A stretch of 31,459 bases of DNA. Origin: Elysia marginata (lineage: Eukaryota > Mollusca > Gastropoda > Plakobranchidae). The position numbers and the translations under genes were made by a program. Under the pieces are notes generated by a model. That model did not search any database, had not been told where the DNA came from, and was given only the letters and a program-made list of their open reading frames with translations. The stretch spans positions 27,726-59,184 of the forward strand of contig BMAT01006447.1 of NCBI GenBank assembly GCA_019649035.1, read 5' to 3'. Positions 11,252 to 20,640 of the stretch are shown piece after piece; position 1 is the stretch's first letter, and each line of letters begins with the position of its first letter.

Positions 11252-11253
11252 CA
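10820..11253 (+). repeat. Long TAG/GTA trinucleotide array, purest at its right end
   Basis: AGC units at 10821-10837 lead into about 330 bp of interrupted TAG/GTA with TATG, GTG and AAT interruptions. About 25 uninterrupted units follow (about 11177-11251), with an abrupt end. Open frames through it encode only poly-Leu, poly-Val or poly-Ser tracts and are not genes. Confidence 0.95.
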
Positions 11254-11399
11254 TTTATTATTACTCATAGGACAAAAGTACAAACACTCTTAACAAAGAA
11301 ATAAAACTATATAATAAAAGAAAAAAAGATTAAAAAAAAACAGAAAAAAACTGACAAACTAATATCTTCCACCCAGAGATCTCAAATGCTCAAGCGTGC

Positions 11400-11573
11400 T
11401 AGAAATGCAATTAGGCTCTTCTCCCTACCGACCGCTGAACCTGTTACAAGACTAGGCCTGACTCAGCATCCTTTTTTATTTCTTTTCTTGGTCCAGGCCT
11501 GATTTGCAAGGGTCAGATTCTGGCCGATTCTGGCGTGGTGAGAACCTCTAACTCGGTTACACCACGGAGAGCA
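11400..11573 (-). mobile_element. Probable tRNA-derived SINE, decayed
   Basis: Read on the minus strand, GGTGTAACCGAGTTAGAGG (11563-11545) resembles an RNA polymerase III A box. GGCCAGAATCTGACC (11525-11511) is a degraded B box, keeping GAATC of the consensus GGTTCGAATCC. The roughly 38-bp spacing is that of a tRNA. The intervening GTTCTCACCACGC resembles a tRNA anticodon arm. A non-tRNA body follows to about 11400. The B box has lost several consensus bases, so this copy is probably inactive. A chance resemblance is the alternative. Confidence 0.4.
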
Positions 11574-11797
11574 TGCACAGGAAAATGCATTACTGTGATC
11601 TTACGTAGTAGTCTAATGCCCGTACCCAGTCGATCTAATAATTATGATCGATAAATTTCCATGACACTGTAAATAAACTATTTTTTTAAAAATCGAATAA
11701 GTTACACATGTATAACTAGTACTTTAAACGTAATAGTCAAAACATCTGAAGCAAGGGTTAGAATTAGATTAAGGAAAAAAGTATCAAAATTAAGCAG

Positions 11798-12690
11798 GAG
11801 AAAAATTCACAGATCCCTGGGGAACTCCATGAATAAGAGGGAGTTTTCCAGACGTATGATCCCCAATAGAAACAGGCTGTGTTCTTGCCGATAGGTATGA
11901 CTTAAACCACTGCATCGCTGTGCCCGGCATAACAAAAGTTTGATTTAAGCGATTGAGAAGAATGGTATGATCAATGGTATCAAAAGCCGCGGAAAGGTCA
12001 AGAAGTGTCAAAACACAAATTTCCCTACTGTCTATGAATTTCAAGATATCAGGCGTGACTTTTAATAGTGCTGTCTCATTACTATGGAATGTTTTGTACG
12101 CCGACTGGAAAATTTCATTTAAGTTATTTCTGTTTAAGTGCTTTGGAAGCTGTTTTAAAACAAGCTTTTCTAGAATTTTTGACAAAAACTTTAGATTAGA
12201 AACAGGCCAAAAGTTTTTATGAACGCTTTCATCAAATCCCGATTTTAAGCGTGTTTATAGCATTCCGGCACGGTGCCAGTAGAGAGCGATTGATTGATGA
12301 TTTCTGTAATAAATGGGGCAAGGATATCTATGCACTGGAGCATAAGAGATGTTGGAATCGGATCCAGAGCACATGTTATAGAAGAAGAATCTCCTAGCAA
12401 TTTTAAAACTTCACTTTGAGTAACTAAGTTGAATTCACTAAAAACATTCCCAGCAAATTTCTGATATGAAGGTGTAGAGGTAGACTGTTTGTCAAGTTCT
12501 TACCTAACATTCTCTATTTTGTCATTTAAAAAATTAGCAAAACGTCCACATAAATCTTTTTCTGCTCCAGCTGGTAAAGGTGTGGTCTTTTCCCGGCCTA
12601 GAAGATGGTCACTGAGTGAGAATAATTCCTTGGTTGAAGACACGATTTCAAATATTCCTGATTCCGATACTAAATCTCTAATGCGCTATA
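11798..12690 (-). pseudogene. Broken non-LTR retrotransposon (CR1/Jockey-like) reverse transcriptase
   Basis: On the minus strand this encodes the linker and front half of a LINE reverse transcriptase, the enzyme that copies element RNA into DNA at a nicked target. In order I can read a linker (KELFSLSDHLLGREK, then PLPAGAEKDLCGRF, about 12645-12530), CALDPIPTSLML (about 12375-12340), NQSLSTGTVPECY (about 12295-12258), PVSNLKFLSKILEK, LDLSAAFDTIDHTILL with the first catalytic Asp (motif A), and HGVPQGSV (motif B), where similarity stops at about 11800. It is disabled in several ways: an in-frame TAA at 12500-12502, a frameshift with a few codons missing near 12243-12250, no YxDD catalytic box, no endonuclease domain and no 3' end. 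Being truncated at both ends, it is not a simple 5'-truncated insertion. Assignment to LINE RT is firm; the clade is inferred. Confidence 0.9.
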
Positions 12691-13043
12691 CATAATATAT
12701 CGCATTTATATTTTAAAAAAAATGTTTTTTCACCCTAACATTTTTTGCCATTGTAAAGCAGTGCTGCTTTCCTACGAGAAAGAATTTTGAATGAACAAGG
12801 AAATAAAAAAAAGTAAGATGGTTTTGTTGATCTAGTTAAGCAATACTGCGAGCATACTCTCGTAATTGTAAGGTAGACAGTATAGTTGTTACCTTTAATT
12901 AACCACAATGTAGACCGTGTCGGTAACCATGATAACAAAGCCACTCCATAATCATAGTCTGGTAGTAAAGCTCTACTCTTATTGAGAAATACTACCATGA
13001 AATTACATATTGACAACCTACTATTGCTACTGAAACTGTTGAT
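12691..13043. other. AT-rich DNA between the LINE fragment and a SINE
   Basis: No gene was seen. The minus-strand 93-codon frame at 12735-13016 has no recognisable domain. Confidence 0.5.
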
Positions 13044-13260
13044 GTGTAGCGGCGTGGTCTTGTGGAAGACTCAAAGCTGTCGGGCTGAGATATCTGGGGT
13101 TTGAACTCTGGCCTGGTAGGTCGGCTATTAGTCCTTGAAAAAAAGTCTTCACATTATTATTTCTTCGCTACACACATGTGTTAAATGAGTACCCGGCTAT
13201 AAGTAGTGAAAGAGCTTGTCAGTTTGGTACAGTTGTGTGCTTTAAGTTTAAATGATGCTC
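13044..13260 (+). mobile_element. tRNA-derived SINE
   Basis: The head carries an A-box-like TAGCGGCGTGGTC (from 13047) and a B-box-like GGGTTTGAACTC (13097-13108), in a tRNA-like segment with GTGGAAGACTC. The body then has GTCCTTGAAAAAAAGTCTTC, a decayed form of the GTCCTTGAGCAAGG-type core found in several animal SINEs, and AAATGAGTACCCGGCTATA, close to the TGGGTACCCGGC word common near SINE ends. The copy is diverged; the 3' boundary is uncertain. SINEs are transcribed by RNA polymerase III and mobilised by LINE enzymes. Confidence 0.65.
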
Positions 13261-13700
13261 CATCTGTGGGATCAGAAGGTGATTTAGTCGATAATCTCGT
13301 GCATTTGATGAATCAGAAAGCGTTTACAGAATTTTAGTGGATAATGCGCTATATAAAAAAACCGATCATTACTTTTATTTTGTCTTCATTTTGTATCCAT
13401 TTCTGCCTCTGCTCAAATAAAATATACCATTATACCTCGAATAATTTTAGTTCAACAGCTACTGTCTATACTTATTTGTTCTTTTTACTTTCCCACGCCG
13501 CTTATACTTGGCCATTCACTAGATATAAATACTTCTTCTCCCCCCTCACGTTTACAATCAAGGTAACGTAGGTTTACCCTACAACTTAGTACAAACGTCA
13601 CATACTAATTTTTCATGCCATATTTCCTAACAGTTCAAAAAATCAACTTATCGTTTATATGGCAGATCCGCCCTTACCGCTCTCTAACAAGGTAAAGGTC

Positions 13701-13708
13701 TATAAATA
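13701..13708 (+). promoter_or_regulatory. Strong TATA box (TATAAATA)
   Basis: GTCTATAAATAGCGC is a textbook TATA element with the G/C-flanked context expected at about -30. This predicts a transcription start near 13730. It sits at the head of a CpG- and GCGC-richer stretch (13640-14000) and about 350 bp upstream of a small candidate coding exon, which together make it the best promoter candidate in the window. No core initiator was identified with confidence. Confidence 0.4.
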
Positions 13709-13825
13709 GCGCAAAACATAGCGTTTGAAATAAGGAGCAAAGGGGGACCTCCGCATTCATCGCTAATTACCATTGAATAATTACTGAGATCAATAATACG
13801 ATTTGCTCTCGTAGCAAGGCGAGAC

Positions 13826-13958
13826 CAAAGCGCGTAATGAGCTCAATTTTTTTTTAATCGCGAGACTGAAAGAAACTCAAAGCGCGTACAAAGAGCAGAG
13901 GGTCAGCAAGTTAGGTTTTCCAACTTATTATTGTATTTTGAGGGAAATGCAAAGCGCA
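13826..13958 (+). promoter_or_regulatory. Three copies of a CAAAGCGC motif
   Basis: CAAAGCGCGTA occurs exactly at 13826-13836 and 13878-13888, and CAAAGCGCA at 13950-13958. The first two are embedded in a looser 52-bp-offset duplication (GCGAGAC upstream, GAGC downstream). This could be a repeated factor-binding site or simply a short local duplication. Confidence 0.35.
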
Positions 13959-14048
13959 ACACCTTACAAACTGTTGGCCTCGATGTTTGCATTTCTTTGT
14001 GAGCTCGTGTGTGTTCGGATTGTTAACACTTAGTTTTAGGATCCTGCT

Positions 14049-14131
14049 ATGGCTCAGCAAGCCGCCTTTGAACACTTGAGAAAGGCTATCTTCAAACGTT
14101 TTACTGACAGTGCAATAAGTCAGCTGAATAG
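14049..14131 (+). CDS. Candidate first coding exon, partial, unknown product
   Basis: An ATG with a good Kozak context (G at -3, G at +4) opens 27 codons, MAQQAAFEHLRKAIFKRF then TDSAISQLN. The exon ends in AATAG followed by GTAAAT, a plausible 5' splice site leaving a phase-2 codon. Just upstream, TTAGTTTTAG at 14039 is a possible 3' splice site, so the exon would span 14040-14131. An in-frame TAG immediately upstream supports this ATG as the start. The peptide looks unlike the chance AT-rich frames around it, with Ala, Gln, Arg and amphipathic spacing typical of a helical N-terminus. I do not recognise the family and found no following exon. A TATA box lies at 13701. It could still be chance or repeat-derived. 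Confidence 0.3.
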
Positions 14132-14534
14132 GTAAATTATTTTGAACACTGCTCCTCTATGAGCTCAGTACTTCAGAGGATACAATAGCTGATCTTGGCT
14201 GTCGGAGAAAACACGTAAAACAGAAATGACACTTTATAGGATTAAGCGCTATAGAGGAAACTGTTTCTTTTCATTTCCACGCGAACGGTTACTGGCAAAT
14301 AGAATGTGTATCTCAAGTCAAAGCTTACTGCAGTTTAACAATCTATTTATTCTGATAAAAAATGACAAAAACCATGATAATAATCAAAATAATAACAATA
14401 ATAATAAAATGTATTCATACTGTACAGCATACGATAATAACTAAACACACAGTCAACAAGTTTTAAATATTATAAACGTATGAAATAAGCAGTAGAGAGA
14501 AGTAGGCTTTTTAGTGGAAATGCCCGAAATGTCT

Positions 14535-14660
14535 GCCTTTTGTATGATTCGAACCTTCGACTTATAGATGCATCGGCACCCACCACCTTGCCACTCAGAG
14601 AAACATAACTTAAACCACTACGCTCCTTAAAAAGGAGTTTCACGGCAAAGGTCCTTGCCT
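14535..14660 (-). mobile_element. tRNA-like SINE head, decayed
   Basis: On the minus strand, AAGGTTCGAATCATAC is an almost perfect B box. About 40 bases upstream GTGGCAAGGTGGTGGGTGCC is an A-box/D-arm-like segment, and CTATAAGTCGAAGG between them resembles an anticodon-arm remnant. A second A-box-like word (GCGTAGTGGTTTAAG) lies about 28 bases further upstream, giving a doubled A box. An intact tRNA cloverleaf cannot be drawn, so I call a SINE or tRNA pseudogene and not a tRNA gene. Confidence 0.5.
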
Positions 14661-14813
14661 AGCCTCTCTAAGCGACTCGCTTACTTGAACGGGAAGATCC
14701 AAATCGCTTCAAAGGCAACATTTAAATACGGAAGCACACCAAAAAGTTTGTCTATCAAAACAGCAAACTTAAACAACTATAAAAGTGGAAGTTATAACAT
14801 TGATCATACTAAT

Positions 14814-15042
14814 CTCACGACCAATTGATGCATGTTTTCTTAGTTCTAGAAACTCACGACCAATTGGTGCATGCTTTCTTTGTTCTAGAAACTAACGACT
14901 AATTGATGCATGCTTTCTTGTTCTAGAAACTCACGACCAATTGGTGCATGCTTTCTTTGTTCTAGAAACTAAGGACTAATTGATGCATGCTTTCTTTGTT
15001 CTAGAAACTAACGACTAATTGATGCATGCTTTTTTTTTGTTA
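14814..15042 (+). repeat. 39-bp minisatellite, about 5.9 copies
   Basis: Units start at 14814, 14853, 14892 (38 bp), 14930, 14969 and 15008 (incomplete). The consensus begins CTMACGACYAATTGRTGCAT and ends GCTTTCTTTGTTCTAGAAA. Units 2 and 4 are identical, and units 3, 5 and 6 share the CTAA and ACTAATTGATG variant, so the array alternates in a two-unit higher-order pattern. Each unit holds the palindromes ATGCAT and TCTAGA. Confidence 0.95.
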
Positions 15043-17000
15043 CAAATCTTATTGCTTGTTTCTCACCCATCTGAAATGAGAGGAATACACTTCACTTATT
15101 CTGGTTCCAGAAGGGATCGGCCAACGTCACCAAGCTGAACGGGTGTGCGCAGTCTATCTTAAGCAATTGTAAGTTGCCATCATTTTGCTCTTACAAAAAC
15201 AAAATGACGTCCTGTCATGTTTCATAACATACTGATTTACCTCCGTAATAATCTTGTTCGACACGAGTTAGAAACAGTAATCATGATATACTTTTGATTT
15301 TCATAAATAAGTAAACTAACGAGTATGATGTATCGATTCATAAATTTGCCTTTAAATATCTTTATGTGAAGTATTAACATTCAAAAATACACCAAGACTC
15401 GCAGACATGAATCCTAAATTCAAATCTAGACCTACATTTTGAAATTTTCCCGTCGCAATAGCTTCTAGATTCTGGACAGAGAGTTTCGTTGTGACTTTTA
15501 AATGCCACTATAAGTCTGCCTGTCTGTATGTCTTTCTGGCTGTCCTAGGCAATTTTCACAATTTATCTTTATCTCTCTTTGCCCTTACCTCATCCTCCTT
15601 TTTTCATCCTTCCTGCCACTCAATGCCTTTATTTCCTAGCTTTCACAGAATCATCTTTAATTTTATGTGAGATTTAAAAAAATCAAAACTAAAAATCCAG
15701 TAATACCGGTTAATAGTTATAATAATTACGATCAACAAGTGTGATAAAAGAAAAACAAAACAACTAATGCTTTCAAGCCATGCACCTTCAGTGTTTAACG
15801 TATTTTACACAAACAAAACAGGTTACCCACAAAACAGCCAGAAATACATGGTCATTTTTTATTTTATACCGCTTAACAGAATCGGGATGACATTACAGCA
15901 AAAAGTAAAGCAAGGCGATTATGAATATAGATAACCTTAGTAGTCTAAAATATTTAATGAAATGAAAGTGTTTATCCGAAACGAAAGCTTTTATATATTC
16001 ATAGCCAGATTTGATTTTGGGTTTAAATTTCAAAGCTGCGTTTCATTCATTCTTCATACAAGTCACGTGCACTTGGTGAAAGAACGAAATTAACGTACAC
16101 TTGTAAGTTGCAGCTATTATGCTTCATGGGAACACTTAAATATTTCATGCATGAGATGAAAATAGTTAAAATCATTTTAAAATGTCCAATAGCCAGGTTT
16201 TCCTTCGAAAAAAATGTAGAGTGTTCCCAGATCAAATCACTTTCTTATAGCCTTTTAGCCCGGCATTTCTTCAAAACTGTTTTCTATAGTAATAGCAACT
16301 TGTATCTCTTCTAACAGTCTTTTATCTCTAGTTTGCCCTGTATTGACATGATCATAGATGAAAATAGAAGGAAATATGACAGGGAGAACCTGAAATCGAA
16401 GAACAATGGCACCCAAAACTTAGTCTAGATCTAGGCTTAAAACAAGATCAAGGTGTTCTATATATCTAGCTCTAAATCTAGATTATATGATTCGATTATT
16501 AGACTCTCAATCTATACGAAAATTCAACAAACGAAGCGGGCGAAACAATTTTATGTGGGTTATTCCGCCTGCCATATTTAAAATTAATGGTTGACAGAAA
16601 AATGTCCTTTCCAAACATACGGATATCGTAAATTTTAATGTCGAAAGACTAATCACCTTTAGAACTGCATTTTTCTGAAACCGTAGAAATTAAACAACTC
16701 TAGGATTTCTTAAAATTCTCCAGAAAGCTATATGGGTTTTTTTCCATAATAGTAAGAGAAAAGTAAATTTATATAATTTTACATTTAAATAAGACTTTTG
16801 GAAAATTAAACCCGTCTCTCCATTACATGTCGTGACATGTTTATTTCTCCGCCTACATATCTTCCAAAAATTTACATTTCTATTATAGGCATCTTTCTCG
16901 CTCAGCTATTCTGTCTCTTTCTGTATGCTTGTCCGCCTGTCTATCTGTTTTTAATCAAGTCAAAATTTTTTAAAGTAAGGTATATATTTTAGCTCTAAAA
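15043..17000. other. AT-rich DNA with scattered TCTAGA words, no gene seen
   Basis: AGATCTAG and TCTAGATC clusters lie at 15424-15470 and 16423-16485. The overlapping open frames on both strands at 16047-16314 have no recognisable domain. No transposon ends were seen. Confidence 0.5.
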
Positions 17001-17018
17001 ATAGACTTCGAAGTCTAT
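17001..17018. repeat. Perfect 18-bp palindrome
   Basis: ATAGACTTCGAAGTCTAT is its own reverse complement. A related hairpin, GTCTAC-GAA-GTAGAC, lies at 17086-17100. Both share the GACTTCGAAGTC/GTCTACGAAGTAGAC flavour. Function is unknown. Confidence 0.8.
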
Positions 17019-17100
17019 ATTCAACTCATTTTACCCCCCTCCAACACACATCTATTTCAATAACTCTTTCTTTCTCTTTTCTAAAGTCTACGAAGTAGAC

Positions 17101-19002
17101 CGTGAAACCTCTGCAAAACTGTTGGGAAACGAATCGGTAGACAATAAAACGATTCAAACAAACCATTATGCTTTAAACTATTCTCACCTTCCACCAGTAC
17201 AGTTGACCTTTTACACTTGAACCATCTATAAGTCTGTTGGCGCCGGGCTGTGTGGATGTAAGAAATTAAATACACCAAGGTGCAATCCTCACTTATCCTC
17301 CCACAGTCAGCTTTGAACTAAAAAAAGACAAAACAAACTTAAGTTCGCTAGAGATGATCGGGCATTGCTCACACCGAAGTTCCGCATCATCAGAATGGTT
17401 CAGCGCTATGACTTTACACCCCACATCGAGACATATCATAATCATAGATGTCACTTGAGTCGAATGGTGTCAATCAAGCACACAAAAAAGAATCTCCAAG
17501 TTTCTAACATGTTCGCAAACTGTATCTTATAACCTTGTAAAGGTTTTAAAAAATATATATATAGTTTCCAGCTTATAAACTTCTTATTTATTTCTAAAAA
17601 AGTTGGTCATTCAGGAAATTATTACGATCAAAGGACTGTAACTTTAAAACAAAATAATAATTATTGGCCACTTGTGCCTAATGACCCAGGCTGTGTCACC
17701 AATCAATCTAGTCAATAGCGAATTCACCTGGTCTAATCAAAATTTGCTTTTATCGAGTTAGTTTCAAGAGGGAAAGGCACTGTAAACACCACCATGCCAC
17801 TATTTGGGTAAATCAATTTTTTGTTAAAGGGTTATTTTCATTTTAATAAAAAAAAATTGTTTTGTTTAAGTACCATCTTTTAAAATTTAATATCTCAATA
17901 AGCCTCTCGGTAATAATAATGTAGGACAAAGTGAATTAATACAAGTTTTGTTGGGGAACAAGAAAATACAACGTAAAATAACATTAAATTCAATGATATT
18001 TGTAATATCCACAAGAACAAAGGGTGACAACTTGGTCCACACAGGCGGTACCAACTTCTATTACATCAGAAAGGTCGTTTCTAGGCGGTCTCGTATTAGA
18101 TAGTCTCCTCCTCCGTTCAGATTACTGTGCACAAATCATTAACCCTCTAACCTTTTTTCTCGCCCTCCAAATCTGGCCTAGTCCCATAACCTTTTCCAGA
18201 CCTGGTGACAACAGATAGATTTCGTCACAGACCTAATGAGGTCGGTTGTTATCTGCTGAGCGTATCTTGCGGTTTCCTTGTAATCATCATCACCGTGAGT
18301 GCCGCCTTCAATGGATTGATTGCCGGATGAATAAAATAAATAAACTTCTCGCCTAATTAGACACGTTCAATATTTCCCCGTGTGGTTGGACTGAATCGTC
18401 TCTGCAATAGTGTCTAGTAACATTTATAATTTATTTCAGAAAGTGCTATATTTAGGATGCAAGCTCGAATTTGAGTTATTTTTTCATTGGCGTTATCCTC
18501 GCCATTTTTTTCGAAAAATAACCAATTCATTGTGTGATGCAGATTATTGTTTCTGGACTGTACAATTTAATTCTATTATCTGATCTTGCATCATCTGTAA
18601 TATGGAGACATTCCGGGCAATGCGAAAAAGTGATAATGTGGTGTTCCTATAGCAATGTAAAGACCGAACCTGGGTTAGTCGTAATGTGGTTGAAGCTGGT
18701 CACACCTAGACTCAAAGATCTTAGATTGAAAAGGAAACAAGCATTTACATAACATTGACTGGTGCGTTAAGGATGTTTTAAAAATAAGCCGTTGCTAAAC
18801 AAACAAATAGACATGATCGTTTAAATACTAAGACACACTCCTTAAGTTTGTATTCTTTATTTTCTTTAAAAAAAAAATAGCCCATTAAAAAGCTCATTTT
18901 CAATTTGCTCAACAGAACTTTAATTTTGTAATGAGTCGAATAGAAGTTTGTTTCACATGATTCAAGTTTAACCACTTTTTGATTTGTCCCTTCATGACTG
19001 CC
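17101..19002. other. AT-rich DNA, no gene seen
   Basis: A short hairpin GACCT-AATG-AGGTC lies at 18230-18243. The open frames at 17081-17278, 18024-18218 and 18534-18752 show no known domain and lack convincing exon borders. Confidence 0.5.
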
Positions 19003-19395
19003 AAAAACAAAAACTCAGTAAACCATAATAACTATCGAGAAAAAAAATACCCAGAGGATTGTAAAAAGAACCTAACAAACAAAAACATAGCTNNNNNNNN
19101 NNNNNNNNNNNNNNNNNNNNNNNNNNNNNNNNNNNNNNNNNNNNNNNNAAAAAACCTGGTTTTATTCATTATGGGCATTTTGTTCCATAATACAAAAAAC
19201 AAAAACTCAGCAAACCATAATCACTATCGAGAAAAGAAATACCCAGAGGATTGTAAAAAGAACCTAACAAACAAAAACATAGCTTATCATGGTCTATGTT
19301 ATTCCTATCCGGTATTTTTTCTATGCACTCTTTGCTCTCTATATAATAAAAAAAACTGGTTTTATTCATTATGGGCATTTTGTTCCATAATACAA
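19003..19395 (+). repeat. Tandem duplication of about 195 bp, containing the assembly gap
   Basis: AAAAACTCAG followed by TAAACCATAATAACTATCGA and onward to AAACATAGCT (19009-19092) recurs nearly identically at 19201-19284, an offset of 192. CCTGGTTTTATTCATTATGG and its continuation to CATAATAC after the gap (19155-19193) recurs at 19355-19393, an offset of 200. The two copies differ by only a few substitutions, so the event is young or homogenised. Confidence 0.92.
19093..19148. other. Assembly gap (56 N)
   Basis: Unknown bases lie inside the first copy of the tandem duplication. Comparison with the second copy predicts 64 bases here (the equivalent of 19285-19348), so the gap length appears to be underestimated by about 8. 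Any protein frame drawn across it is meaningless. Confidence 0.99.
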
Positions 19396-20069
19396 TGGTT
19401 TAGGGAAAACTATGTCTCGGTCCCAAAACGTTATATTAAGAATGAGATTTCAACAAAGGTATACTTTTTATTGAGCCATATTGTTTCTTAATTTTAGATG
19501 TCAATATTATATTTAGATTATTTAATATTATCATTTCTATTACATAAAAAGATTATATACCTCCTGCTTAGTTAAATTTGTTGATTCCTTCTTCTCAGCT
19601 CAAAGATTTTGTCAGAGAAAATCGATAAATATTCTGGAATATTGAATCATTAAGCAAAACCTTCGCAAACTCTGGCTTGGTGGATCTTCCCTCCTTTTTT
19701 ATTCTGGGGCTTACGTTGGTAAGCTCCGCATGTTCACCTCGACTACTTATTCCATCCTTCTCTGTTTCTTCATCATGGCCTTCGACCTTCTACTCTCCTC
19801 ATGGTAGCATAATATTCAATCCTTAACCAGGTCTCAATGAGATGGAACCTCGCCGACTAATCAATTCGCTCTGGATCATTATAACCGATGTTGAGTAGTT
19901 CCTTCATCAGGCACTCCGCACACAGGCGGGAGCCAATGCCAGCCAAGAAAGGGGAAGAAAAAAGGCTGTGCCAAGACGGATGCCTGTTAAACGTCGATCA
20001 ATTGCGAGGTGTATCGAGCAAAAATTTTCACAACCGGATATCGACGGGGTCGTTAACAGGTTTCTCCTC
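19396..20069. other. Unique DNA, no gene seen
   Basis: From 19660 onward the DNA is less AT-rich. The 80-codon frame at 19888-20130 runs into the pyrimidine-rich repeat and has no recognisable domain. Confidence 0.45.
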
Positions 20070-20640
20070 ACCCCTTCATGGATTTACACTTACATCTCCT
20101 TGTAGCGTTGCCGTCTTTACTTTTTTTTAGCTCTATCCCTCTCTGTGTCTGAACCTGTCTCTCTGCTTTTCTCTGCCTCTGTCTCACCCATGAATTTATA
20201 GCTTCTTGTAGCATTGCCGTCCTTACTCGGTTTTCAAATCTATCTCTATGAATCTATCTCTCTGTCTCTATCTCTCTGTCTTCTGTCTCTCTTTGTTTCT
20301 GTCTCTATCTCTTTGTTTTTGATTCTGTGTATGTATGTCTGTCTGTATGTGTCTATGTAGCTGTCTCTTGCTCACCCATAAATTTACAGCTTTTTTACTT
20401 GCCTCTTTACTCCTTTTAAACTCTCTCTGTCTGCCTCTCTCTCCATAGTTCTCTCTCTTTCTTCCCCCTCTCTGTCTCTCTTTCCCTCCCCCGTTCTCTT
20501 CGTATACAGCCTTACAATTTTTTTTGGCATCTCCTCCCCGCTCTCTCTCTCTCTCTCTCTCTCCCTCTCTCTCTCACTCTCTATCTCTTTATCTTCTTTC
20601 TCACTTCTCTAGTCTATCTCTGTTTCTCTCCCTCATACTT
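20070..20640 (+). repeat. Cryptic long-period repeat: a conserved word followed by pyrimidine-rich tract, at least three copies
   Basis: A word of the form CACCCATGAATTTACAGCTT, continued by TTGTAGCxTTGCCGTCyTTACTC, appears near 20070-20122, 20184-20240 and 20372-20420. More decayed versions lie near 20505 (ATACAGCCTTACAATTTTTT) and 20650. Each is followed by 60-130 bp of CTCT/TCTG pyrimidine repeat, including a near-pure CT run at about 20539-20580. The spacing varies (about 112 and 188 bp), as expected if the pyrimidine part shrinks and grows. Confidence 0.7.

Noticed and set aside
10844..11254. 136-codon minus-strand poly-Leu/Thr/Tyr frame and overlapping poly-Ser and poly-Val frames
   Set aside because: All are readings of the TAG/GTA microsatellite.
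14535..14620. Functional tRNA gene on the minus strand
   Set aside because: The B box is good but no acceptor stem or cloverleaf of normal length can be drawn, and an extra A-box-like word is present.
14814..15042. CRISPR array
   Set aside because: The 39-bp units are directly tandem with no spacers.
18979..19491. 170-codon frame with an internal repeat
   Set aside because: It is read through 56 unknown bases whose true number is probably not 56. The repeat in the peptide is the DNA tandem duplication.
19888..20130. 80-codon plus-strand frame
   Set aside because: It has no recognised domain, and its C-terminal third is the start of the pyrimidine-rich composite repeat.
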